Shown here in pieces: positions 1 through 5,677 of a stretch of 6,925 nt of DNA. The stretch's first letter is position 1. The number at the start of each line of letters is the position of its first letter. The notes under the pieces were generated by a model. That model was given only the letters and a program-made list of their open reading frames with translations. It searched no databases and was not told where the DNA came from. Location: contig DAHWFG010000219.1 of NCBI GenBank assembly GCA_027325115.1, positions 1 through 6,925 of the forward strand. The letters run 5' to 3'. Both the position numbers and the translations under genes were made by a program. The stretch comes from JAKBCQ01 sp021807585. GTDB lineage: Bacteria > Planctomycetota > Planctomycetia > Isosphaerales > Isosphaeraceae.

Positions 1-215
1 GCGGTAGCAATCCTGGATATCCGGGCGCTGGAGGCGGTAGCAATCCTGGATATCCCGGCGCTGGAGGCGGTAGCAACCCTGGTTATCCCGGCGCGGGAGG
101 CGGTAGCAATCCTGGTTATCCCGGCGCAGGGGGCGGTAGCAACCCCGGTTATCCCTCCGCTCCGATCACCGGTCCGGGACAAGGTCCTCCGGGTTCGGGT
201 GGATCGCCGTTCTAA
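1..215 (+). CDS. 3' end of a glycine/proline-rich repeat protein (partial)
   Basis: The reading frame is open from the window edge (codons begin at base 3) and ends at TAA 213-215, giving 70 visible residues. They are almost entirely low complexity: an 11-residue unit of the form GGGSNPGYPGA repeated four to five times, then a tail ending GSGGSPF. Synonymous third-base changes between copies (GGA/GGT, AAT/AAC, CCT/CCC) keep the peptide constant while the DNA drifts, which supports real translation and selection on the protein. Gly/Pro/Tyr/Asn-rich tails of this kind are usually disordered linkers, or extracellular or surface-exposed tails. No catalytic domain is visible, because the N-terminal part lies outside the window, so no function is assigned. 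A strong terminator begins about 40 bases downstream, so this is the last gene of its transcript. Confidence 0.85.
   Translation, partial: GSNPGYPGAGGGSNPGYPGAGGGSNPGYPGAGGGSNPGYPGAGGGSNPGYPSAPITGPGQGPPGSGGSPF
3..167 (+). repeat. 33-bp in-frame tandem repeat (GGGSNPGYPGA units)
   Basis: Units begin at 3, 36, 69, 102 and 135. The first four are complete. The fifth keeps GSNPGYP (135-155) and then diverges to SAPI. The period is exactly 33 bases (11 codons). Differences between copies are nearly all at third codon positions. More copies probably lie upstream of the window. Such arrays can expand or contract by slippage or recombination, so copy number may differ between strains. Confidence 0.95.
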
Positions 216-255
216 AGGCGTCGCCTCGGAACGTTTAATCACCGTCGACGGCACG

Positions 256-287
256 GCCGACCCTCTGTTTATGAGGGTCGGCTTTTT
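256..287 (+). terminator. Rho-independent terminator of the repeat-protein gene
   Basis: A perfect 10-bp stem is formed by GCCGACCCTC (256-265) and GAGGGTCGGC (273-282), with a 7-base loop TGTTTAT, followed at once by TTTTT (283-287). It starts 40 bases after the TAA of the + strand gene. Only the + orientation has the U-tract directly after the stem, so it serves that gene and not the convergent gene that ends at 450. Confidence 0.95.
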
Positions 288-449
288 CGTTGATATCGTG
301 ATCCGGTGGATTTGACATTGGCGACGCTTATGTTTGAGGCGGATTCGCCGTGCACTTCGATTTCGGCGTGTAAGCGCTTGCGATCGCTCTCGATATCGAC
401 GATCTTCCCGAATCAACGAATTCAGTATAAAAAAATCTAAAGATATGAT

Positions 450-1838
450 CTAATGTTTAAGGCGGGGATTTGTCGCTTCGAGGATGGCTCCGACCGATTT
501 TTGATTGAAGCCTTTGTAACCTTCGTTGCGTTCGAGATTTTCGAGGTGTCCGCCGATGGCGCCTTCGCTGAGGAAGCGTGCGTGCTCGTCGCGGGTGATC
601 CAGCCCGCGGCGAGGCAGCGGTCGGCTCGTTTGCGATCGACGGGTCGTCGTTCGCCGGTGGTGAACGCTTGCCTGAGGAAGGGGAAATCGGAGAAGGGGG
701 GCATCATCGAAACGCCGGCGTCGCGCGCCAGGTCGGTCTTTAAGGAATCAAAATCAAATTGCGCTTCAAGATGATGCATGCCGGCTTCGAGGATGGATTC
801 GCCGTGGAGGCCGACCCAAAGTCCGACGGTGTTGGGTTTGGGCAGGTCGGGGAGCGTCACGCGGGTGAAATCACTGTCGGCTTCGGTTGGGGCGAGGTCG
901 AGATCGGCGAAGATGACGATACCCGTGGTGGGATGTTCAAGAATTTGCGCGCCCCAACCCGCTTGTTCGCCGGCATGGAACCGTTCACGAAGGTCGAATC
1001 CAAGTTTTTTGAACATGCCGATCAATCGAGGAAAAAACCGCCGCGAGCTTCTGAAGGTGTGATGATCATGATTCGCCCAGCCGAGTCCAAGACGATCCTG
1101 GCGTGTTTTTTGAGCCTGGGCGGCGCGATTGAGCGATTGCCAGTAATCGCGTTCGACCTCGAAGACGAGATGACACGCGAGATCGGCGCTTCCCGTGCGT
1201 TCGACGACTCGATCGAGCAATTGTTCGGTTTCATCGAACCCGATCGAGTCGTCGTCGAACTTGCGTCGTCGCGCTTGCCAAAGTTCGCGGGCGGCGAGCG
1301 TTTCGCGCGCCGCGTGGGGCGACATCCGTCCGAGCCTGGCCTGATCTCCGGCGAATGGTTCGAAGCCGCGGTATCCGCGTCGTTCGACGACCCCGAAGTT
1401 CACGCTTTGGCCGTTGATCCACGCTTCGCGGTAGGGGCCGAGGGGATAACCGACGGGTTCAAGTCCTAAATCATGAGCGCGTGAGAAATCGCCGATGGAT
1501 TCGACCTTGATCGCGACGCCTCGCACGTTGTAGGAACGTTTTTGGGGGCGTTCCATGCGGACGACGACGCGGGGAAAAACGCCTTCGTCGTGGGTGAAAA
1601 CGATCAGCGGACCGATCGCCTGGGAGATCTCGCGGCGATAGCCGATGCGTTCGAGAGTTTCGATGCAATCGTCGCCTTCGAGGATAATGTGATCGATCCA
1701 ATCACGAAATCGCGTGCTCGTCTCGGTTTTCATGCGGCGAGCGAGATCGGCGGCGAAGTCGTTCCCCGCGAGAGCCTTTTCGGTCCATTCGACGACGAGC
1801 GATTCGGTTTCCGGCAGACGCTTCCAATCTCGGCTCAT
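450..1838 (-). CDS. Uncharacterised protein with two VOC/glyoxalase-like segments
   Basis: This is a 462-residue soluble protein with no signal peptide or membrane segment. I do not recognise a named family with confidence. Two stretches resemble vicinal-oxygen-chelate modules. Residues about 44-95 start with a DHIIL strand (His50) and run through a predicted helix to PLIVFTHDEG and RVVVRM. Residues about 254-316 start with NHDHHTF (His257, His259, His260), followed by a helix (FFPRLIGMFKKLGF), then GWGAQILEHP (Glu301) and GIVIFADLDL. In VOC enzymes a His on the first strand and a Glu near the end of the module bind a divalent metal, so His50 or the 257-260 cluster plus Glu301 are inferred ligands. 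The last 80 residues (from about 381) are helical and charged. The start is fixed by a ribosome binding site 8 bases upstream. The gene is monocistronic: it converges on the repeat-protein gene and has a gene-free region behind it. A dioxygenase or isomerase-like activity on a small molecule is possible but unproven. The distant alternative is the DUF1338/2-oxoadipate dioxygenase group, whose hallmark motifs I do not see. Confidence 0.85.
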   Translation of the reverse strand: MSRDWKRLPETESLVVEWTEKALAGNDFAADLARRMKTETSTRFRDWIDHIILEGDDCIETLERIGYRREISQAIGPLIVFTHDEGVFPRVVVRMERPQKRSYNVRGVAIKVESIGDFSRAHDLGLEPVGYPLGPYREAWINGQSVNFGVVERRGYRGFEPFAGDQARLGRMSPHAARETLAARELWQARRRKFDDDSIGFDETEQLLDRVVERTGSADLACHLVFEVERDYWQSLNRAAQAQKTRQDRLGLGWANHDHHTFRSSRRFFPRLIGMFKKLGFDLRERFHAGEQAGWGAQILEHPTTGIVIFADLDLAPTEADSDFTRVTLPDLPKPNTVGLWVGLHGESILEAGMHHLEAQFDFDSLKTDLARDAGVSMMPPFSDFPFLRQAFTTGERRPVDRKRADRCLAAGWITRDEHARFLSEGAIGGHLENLERNEGYKGFNQKSVGAILEATNPRLKH

Positions 1839-1846
1839 CGACGATT

Positions 1847-1853
1847 CTCCCTT
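1847..1853 (-). promoter_or_regulatory. Ribosome binding site for the VOC-like gene
   Basis: Read on the minus strand the sequence is AAGGGAG followed by 8 bases and then ATG at 1838. This strong Shine-Dalgarno match selects the ATG encoding MSRDW as the start. Confidence 0.8.
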
Positions 1854-1892
1854 GACGGATGGAACGCGTCGCGCACGGCGACAAGTTTAATT

Positions 1893-1898
1893 AATATA
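1893..1898 (-). promoter_or_regulatory. Candidate -10 element for the VOC-like gene
   Basis: The short AT-rich island at 1886-1900 reads TATATATTAATTAA on the minus strand. TATATT (1898 to 1893) is a fair -10 match about 55 bases before the start codon. No good -35 is seen at the expected 16-18 base spacing (ATCACA at 1921-1916 is poor), so the promoter may use an activator or another sigma factor, or the call may be wrong. Confidence 0.3.
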
Positions 1899-1943
1899 TA
1901 GCCGTACGAAAACATTGTGATCCCGTCTGCTTTGATCCGAGTC

Positions 1944-1961
1944 CGCCGCGATTTCGCGGCG
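1944..1961. repeat. Perfect GC-rich inverted repeat (hairpin)
   Basis: CGCCGCG (1944-1950), loop ATTT, CGCGGCG (1955-1961). The seven arm pairs are all G-C, and the symmetry extends by an A-T pair in the loop. No T-tract follows in either direction, so it is not an intrinsic terminator. It lies about 45 bases upstream of the candidate -10 of the VOC-like gene, where an operator or a structural element could sit. Function unknown. Confidence 0.6.
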
Positions 1962-2355
1962 ATCGAGCGGCGTATCAGACCCGTCTTCAGTATGACTTTT
2001 CGTCGTCGGGACGCAAGCCCGAGCGTGGAACGAGACGCCAATGTCGACGTCGATCACGCATGCATTCATCAGGGCGTCAATCTACGTCACAATCGACATC
2101 GTGTGGAGAATAATCAACGTCGCACGTTTATGTAGTATTGTAGAAGTAGCACGAGATGACGAGACGTCGATTCGTGCGTCCCCCCTTTGCGTCGAGCGGA
2201 GCGGAAACGTCTCCGATCTTCGCGAATCTCTCGCACCGCGTCGGCTTACCGTGAACTTTCAAGAAAACCTACCGAACGGGTCGCCCGCCGTTCCCGAGCG
2301 TCGAGGAGTCTTCTCGCGCCCGTGAATTATCGGCGCAATGAAGGAACCGAGTTCC

Positions 2356-2631
2356 ATGACGACATCTTCAATCCCGATGTACCAACCGACGAATCATGTT
2401 TTTGGTTCTTTGTTGCGACGATGGACCGAGCGCGACGCGAAGTTGCGGGGCATGATCGCAAGTTCGACGATTCGCGGCGATTCGACGGCCGCCGTGACGC
2501 CGTCGAGTCGTCCCCTCGTCAAGCCGATCGGATTCAATCGCGTCGAGTCGATCGCTCAATTCGACGTCGATCGAATCGGTGCGGGGGAACCCGCTCACGC
2601 TCACCCCGCGGCTCTCCTGATCGCTTGCTGA
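2356..2631 (+). CDS. Possible small hypothetical protein, 91 residues
   Basis: The frame runs from ATG 2356 to TGA 2629-2631, and AAGGAA at 2341-2346 sits 9 bases before the ATG. An in-frame ATG at 2338 also exists but has no ribosome binding site. The product begins MTTSSIPMYQPTNHVFG and has a likely amphipathic helix at about residues 17-35 (FGSLLRRWTERDAKLRGM). Two thirds of its codons end in G or C (61 of 91 by hand count), and its amino-acid mix is ordinary, unlike the Arg-rich frames overlapping it. There is no signal peptide, membrane helix or recognised domain. It converges on the membrane-protein gene that ends at 2726. The codon-aligned antisense frame is also open, which is common in such DNA and weakens the call. 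No function is proposed. Confidence 0.4.
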   Translation: MTTSSIPMYQPTNHVFGSLLRRWTERDAKLRGMIASSTIRGDSTAAVTPSSRPLVKPIGFNRVESIAQFDVDRIGAGEPAHAHPAALLIAC

Positions 2632-2725
2632 ATGCATTTCTAGCGATCCCGAATCGATTGCTGTCGATCCCTTCGAAAAGGAGCCGCGAGGGGATCGGGA
2701 GGCGCGGGCGAGGCCGACCCTCATT

Positions 2726-3976
2726 TTAACGCGACGCCGAGAAATAAACACTTGGAAGATGAACAAGCGGTTGATTGAGCCAACCCGCCACGGGTTGATA
2801 ATTGAAGAATTGGCCGATGAAAATCTGAGCGACGACCGCGAACCAGACGACGAACGCCGCGATCCAGAGAACCGCGTTTTTTCCTCTCCGACCCGTTTTG
2901 ATCACCGCCTCGACGATCGGTCGACCCCGCGGCGGCGTTCCCGAAGGCAAGAGCGCAAGCTCTTCGAGAACTTTGTAAATCACAGGATGAAGCCGATCGA
3001 CCAGGTCGGGCTCGTTGGCGAGGAGACGCGTCGTCGCGGATCGATAAAGCCGAGCGGCGAGCCGATGCGTGATGATATAAGCGATAAATACATAAATCGC
3101 CGTCGAGAATGCGTAAATTTGAACGGTTCGATTGATCAATTCGGGAGAAGCCGATTCCATCCGTTCGCTCTGCGACAAAAACGTGGGGAGGGCGTGAAAG
3201 ATCATGACGGGGAACGAGAGGATCGCGAAGCTCACCGCGTAGACGATCGAGCCGCCCAATCTTGTTCGCGCCAGCCGAACGATATAACCGAATTGAAAGA
3301 ACGACCGCACGTCTCCCGTCGCGGCGACGTGGCTCCACGCCATTGGTAAATACATCATCGCCAACATGAACATGACATTGCCCAAAATTCCCGTCAAGGG
3401 ACCGACCGCGGATTGTTCATATCCTTTATTGAAGGAATTGTTCCAGCCGTCGTACCACGCCGCGAGCCAGAGGAAGCAACCGGGAATTGTGATGAGATAC
3501 GTGCACGCGAGCGCCCGCGCCCCCGAGCGGAGGTTGGCCCGCAAACCCCCCGTGAGCGCCGCCGGGAGTCGAACGAGCTTGCGAAACCGCGACGCCGCGG
3601 CGCCGTCGGATCGTGGTCGATTGATGATCTCATGAAAATTCTCAGCGACGATCCAGCGCGGCGTCGACGCGCGTGGGAACTCGGAGGAGGGAGCGGTCGC
3701 TTCGAGATCCTCGAACCGAACCGCCGATCGGACGGGGCTTCGTTTCCACCAGCCGCGGTAAATCGACCTCCGCATCATCCGAAACGTCCAGCCGACGACG
3801 AGCACGCTGGTCCATTGACGGGCGCAGAGAACGATTCCGATCGCGATCAGGAGCGTCGCGCGAATCGACCGGAGCGCGAATCGGCCGAACCGTACGGCCG
3901 AGCTCGCACGCGGCTCGTTGCCGGCGACCGCCGAATCGACCGATTCCATCATCGTATCGCTTGTGGAAGCGCTCAT
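2726..3976 (-). CDS. Polytopic inner-membrane protein, function unknown
   Basis: This 416-residue protein has about six hydrophobic segments, at roughly residues 40-63, 152-174, 192-213, 243-264, 284-304 and 367-390. They are separated by Arg/Lys-rich loops, as for a cytoplasmic-membrane protein. A long hydrophilic loop (about 64-150) follows the first segment and another (about 305-366) precedes the last. Aromatic residues cluster at about 169-183 (LWLAAWYDGWNN). No transporter, channel or enzyme motif is recognisable. Its ATG overlaps the stop codon of the upstream exported phosphatase-fold gene in an ATGA, and GGAGG 7 bases before the ATG fixes the start. The two are almost certainly co-transcribed and translationally coupled, which suggests a shared process at the envelope. 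No intrinsic terminator is evident after the TAA at 2728-2726. Confidence 0.85.
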   Translation of the reverse strand: MSASTSDTMMESVDSAVAGNEPRASSAVRFGRFALRSIRATLLIAIGIVLCARQWTSVLVVGWTFRMMRRSIYRGWWKRSPVRSAVRFEDLEATAPSSEFPRASTPRWIVAENFHEIINRPRSDGAAASRFRKLVRLPAALTGGLRANLRSGARALACTYLITIPGCFLWLAAWYDGWNNSFNKGYEQSAVGPLTGILGNVMFMLAMMYLPMAWSHVAATGDVRSFFQFGYIVRLARTRLGGSIVYAVSFAILSFPVMIFHALPTFLSQSERMESASPELINRTVQIYAFSTAIYVFIAYIITHRLAARLYRSATTRLLANEPDLVDRLHPVIYKVLEELALLPSGTPPRGRPIVEAVIKTGRRGKNAVLWIAAFVVWFAVVAQIFIGQFFNYQPVAGWLNQPLVHLPSVYFSASR

Positions 3977-5151
3977 GCGAAAACCTCCGAAAGGGGCGAT
4001 CCGTCGGTGTACGGCATCGGAAAATTCATGATCTTCGCGACCGTCGCCGCGACCGAGATCTGCTCGACCTTCTTCTCGACGACTCGTCCCCGATCGATCC
4101 CCGGGCCGACCGCGAGGCAGAAGATCTTGTGAGCGCTCGGAGTATTAAAGTGATGTTGATACGGTACCGCGACGAACGGATTGTCGTCGCGTCCGCAATC
4201 GGGAACGACGACGAAAACGGTGCGGTCGCGATACGCCGGGAGCGAATTCGACGCGTCGAACAACCGCCGCAGGCATTCGTCGACGATCGTCACTCCCCTG
4301 GTGTAATGCGATTTATTACCCCAATGAACATAATCAGGATCGTTAAAATTGACCATCATCAGCCTGGGTTCGAGCCTGCGCATCGCCTCGACCGCGAGTT
4401 CGGCGAGGAGCCGATCGCCGCGCGGGTTGACGAACCCCGAGCGGCCGTAATAATCGCTCCAGGATCGCCAGAAGCGATCGAGTTCGGGGGACGTCGCGCT
4501 CGCGTCGCGCGCTCGATAATCGAGGTTTTCCAGCTTCGCGAGCTCGTTCCGTTTGGCGATCAGCTCGGCGCCGCGATATTTTCCGTCGGCGATCGCGGTT
4601 CGAAGCAGATAAAGCTTGAACCGATAAAGACTGAGAACGGTTGAACGATAATGAACACCGAACAAATGATGATTGCTGAACGAATAAAACTCCTCGTTGA
4701 TTCGATCCTCGCCGTTGACGATCAGAGCCTGGTGCTCGGGGAGGTCGTATTCCTTGCGCAAAGCCTCAAACAACGTGGGAACCTTGGCCTCGAACCGCTC
4801 GCTGAAAGGACGGCCGGTGATATCTTTGTATTCTTCATACTTTCCTGTCAGGATATAAAGCGTCCCTTCGCCGTGGCTCGTTTTGATTCCGGGATCGGAC
4901 GAGATCTCCATTTGCGGGTAGAGGACGCCTTGGGGTGCGAGAACCTTCTTGAGGAACGGGCTGAAGGTTTCGTCGGATGCGATTGTTTCGCGCCGGCGCA
5001 CGCCGCCGCCGAAACGGACGATCACGACGTTCGGTCCCGTGTAGGCGCGACGGACGCGCGGCGCGTCGTCGCCGGCGATCAACGAGGGAAGCGGTAACGA
5101 CGTCGCGGCGCCCGCCGCCGCCAATCCCTGGAGAAAATCGCGCCGGTTCAT
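3973..5151 (-). CDS. Tat-exported alkaline phosphatase/sulfatase-superfamily protein, DUF1501-like
   Basis: This 392-residue protein starts MNRRDFLQG, a twin-arginine signal (residues 1 to about 27) with an Ala/Leu hydrophobic core and a likely cleavage near SLIAG. The rest follows the order of motifs in the alkaline-phosphatase fold. A first strand ends in a glycine turn, VVIVRFGGG (42-50). SHGEGTLYILTGKY (92-105) matches the region leading to the conserved LTG. NDPDYVHWG (270-278) supplies Asp271, Asp273 and His276. VFVVVPDCGRD (312-322) is followed by a His pair (333-334), His341 and a GPGIDRG turn (349-355). The glycine turn, the (E/D)xGR block and the following His resemble DUF1501 proteins, Tat-exported and numerous in planctomycetes. 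The Asp expected on strand one and the His of a canonical DHG are absent. It would act in the periplasm, possibly on a phosphate or sulfate ester, but the substrate is unknown. The start is supported by the Tat motif and by GAGAGGG ending 10 bases upstream. It is the first secure gene of a two-gene operon. Confidence 0.9.
   Translation of the reverse strand: MNRRDFLQGLAAAGAATSLPLPSLIAGDDAPRVRRAYTGPNVVIVRFGGGVRRRETIASDETFSPFLKKVLAPQGVLYPQMEISSDPGIKTSHGEGTLYILTGKYEEYKDITGRPFSERFEAKVPTLFEALRKEYDLPEHQALIVNGEDRINEEFYSFSNHHLFGVHYRSTVLSLYRFKLYLLRTAIADGKYRGAELIAKRNELAKLENLDYRARDASATSPELDRFWRSWSDYYGRSGFVNPRGDRLLAELAVEAMRRLEPRLMMVNFNDPDYVHWGNKSHYTRGVTIVDECLRRLFDASNSLPAYRDRTVFVVVPDCGRDDNPFVAVPYQHHFNTPSAHKIFCLAVGPGIDRGRVVEKKVEQISVAATVAKIMNFPMPYTDGSPLSEVFA
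3984..3988 (-). promoter_or_regulatory. Ribosome binding site inside the upstream gene
   Basis: On the minus strand GGAGG lies 7 bases before the ATG at 3976, within the last codons of the phosphatase-fold gene. It decides the start of the membrane-protein gene and, with the ATGA overlap, supports translational coupling. Confidence 0.85.
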
Positions 5152-5369
5152 GATCGGATAGCCCTCTCGGTGGGAGAAACCGCCGCGTCGGCTCGCGACG
5201 ATCGGTCGGTTCCTCGAAAGTACTCGATCGATCGTTCGATTGTTTCAAATTTGTTCCGGGAATGCGATTCTTCGGCGCTTTTCTTTAAACCCGCGTGAAG
5301 CGATTCCACGCGTCGATCGACGTCGCCGGATTCGCCCGGACGCCGAATCGCGTATGATGAATTCAACAA
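5148..5369 (-). CDS. Questionable small leader ORF, up to 73 residues
   Basis: A frame with a possible TTG start at 5369 (in-frame GTG further in, near 5312) ends in a TGA that overlaps the ATG of the Tat-exported gene as ATGA, the same arrangement as the next gene pair. The product is charged and probably helical in its middle (KFETIERSIEYF), with no signal peptide or known domain. It lies just downstream of the candidate minus-strand promoter at 5398-5426, so the segment would be transcribed. Against it, no ribosome binding site precedes either start, and third-position GC is only about 56% (40 of 72 by hand count). It may be merely the 5' leader of the operon. Confidence 0.25.
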   Translation of the reverse strand: MLNSSYAIRRPGESGDVDRRVESLHAGLKKSAEESHSRNKFETIERSIEYFRGTDRSSRADAAVSPTERAIRS

Positions 5370-5397
5370 AATCTAGAATAAATAAAAATAAAAATAT

Positions 5398-5426
5398 ATC
5401 ATATATACTAAATTGAAAAAATTAAA
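5398..5426 (-). promoter_or_regulatory. Candidate promoter of the phosphatase-fold/membrane-protein operon
   Basis: On the minus strand TTTAAT (5426-5421) and TATGAT (5403-5398) are 17 bases apart. The -10 matches the sigma-70 consensus at five of six bases; the -35 is weak. It sits in the AT island and would give a leader of about 240 bases before the ATG at 5151. AT-rich DNA yields such matches easily. Confidence 0.35.
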
Positions 5427-5592
5427 TGAACGTTAAATTCGTTATCAAATGGATGAAACGAATGAGCTAGGGAAGCGAAACCGATTTGGTGCGGTCCTCG
5501 GCGCTGAAATCGATATCGCCGCCGCGCGGGGGCGTCGATCGACTCTCGGAAAACTTTCCACAATTATTATGGTTGCTTTCATCGCCGCGAGA

Positions 5593-5622
5593 TTGACTCG
5601 TTTATCTAAACGGCATTAAGCT
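5593..5622 (+). promoter_or_regulatory. Candidate promoter of the LEPR-type exported protein gene
   Basis: TTGACT (5593-5598, five of six -35 bases) is followed after 18 bases by TAAGCT (5617-5622), a weak -10. It lies 56 bases before the start codon, a plausible distance. The spacing and -10 are suboptimal, so this is tentative. Confidence 0.3.
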
Positions 5623-5663
5623 ATTCAGTCTAACATCGCTTCTCGCTCACTTTCTCAAGACCT

Positions 5664-5669
5664 GGAAGG
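5664..5669 (+). promoter_or_regulatory. Ribosome binding site for the LEPR-type gene
   Basis: GGAAGG lies 8 bases before ATG 5678. It fixes that ATG as the start, ahead of the diagnostic N-terminal motif. Confidence 0.75.
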
Positions 5670-5677
5670 TTCCCGCT

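Larger units (their letters stand above)
1839..2355. other. Gene-free intergenic region
   Basis: About 500 bases separate the divergent VOC-like gene from a putative small gene. The region holds the ribosome binding site and AT-rich promoter candidate of the former and a strong GC hairpin at 1944-1961. It also has a second, less GC-rich patch around 2080-2150. Open frames here are short, rich in Arg and Ser, and lack convincing ribosome binding sites. I see no tRNA, riboswitch consensus or repeat family. A small RNA or a long 5' leader cannot be excluded. Confidence 0.5.
5370..5677. other. Divergent AT-rich intergenic region
   Basis: The roughly 300 bases between the minus-strand operon and the + strand exported-protein gene include a pronounced AT island (about 5361-5450). 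Farther on there is a 12-base inverted repeat, GGAAA-AC-TTTCC (5548-5559), and a candidate + strand promoter (5593-5622). No convincing coding frame is present. The segment most likely carries back-to-back promoters and perhaps operator sites for both flanking transcripts. Confidence 0.6.

Noticed and set aside
3..167. Regular 33-bp array as a possible CRISPR
   Set aside because: There are no spacers. The period is a whole number of codons in an open frame, with synonymous differences, so it is a protein repeat.
312..317. Perfect TTGACA -35 hexamer
   Set aside because: No -10 lies at a suitable distance, and no + strand gene follows.
429..450. A-tract after the VOC-like gene as a minus-strand terminator
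   Set aside because: The T-run is present on the minus strand, but only 4-bp stems can be drawn before it.
759..1469. 236-codon + strand open frame
   Set aside because: It is antisense and codon-aligned to the VOC-like gene, whose ribosome binding site and motif content are much better.
2006..2022. 5-bp stem with a 7-base loop resembling a tRNA anticodon arm
   Set aside because: The loop lacks the invariant T at its second position, and no D-arm, T-arm or acceptor stem can be built around it.
2041..2325. 94-codon + strand open frame
   Set aside because: It has no clear ribosome binding site, its composition changes midway and it has no recognisable motif. It is probably a chance frame, although the region has no better explanation.
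2665..2697. CGATCCC...GGGATCG inverted repeat between convergent gene ends
   Set aside because: The loop is 19 bases and there is no T-tract on either strand. A competing CGATCCC at 2644-2650 makes it a poor terminator.
2713..2722. GCCGACCCTC, identical to one arm of the terminator at 256-287
   Set aside because: The second arm is missing, so it is not a terminator copy. A 10-base match is not meaningful alone.
2187..2729. 180-codon + strand open frame
   Set aside because: The product is extremely Arg/Ser-rich with no domain or ribosome binding site. It overlaps the more plausible small gene in another frame.
2368..2766. 132-codon minus-strand open frame
   Set aside because: It is the codon-aligned antisense of the small + strand candidate, is Arg/Ser-rich and overlaps the end of the membrane-protein gene.
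3673..4644. Long + strand open frames opposite the membrane-protein and phosphatase-fold genes
   Set aside because: They are Arg-rich shadows spanning two well-supported minus-strand genes.
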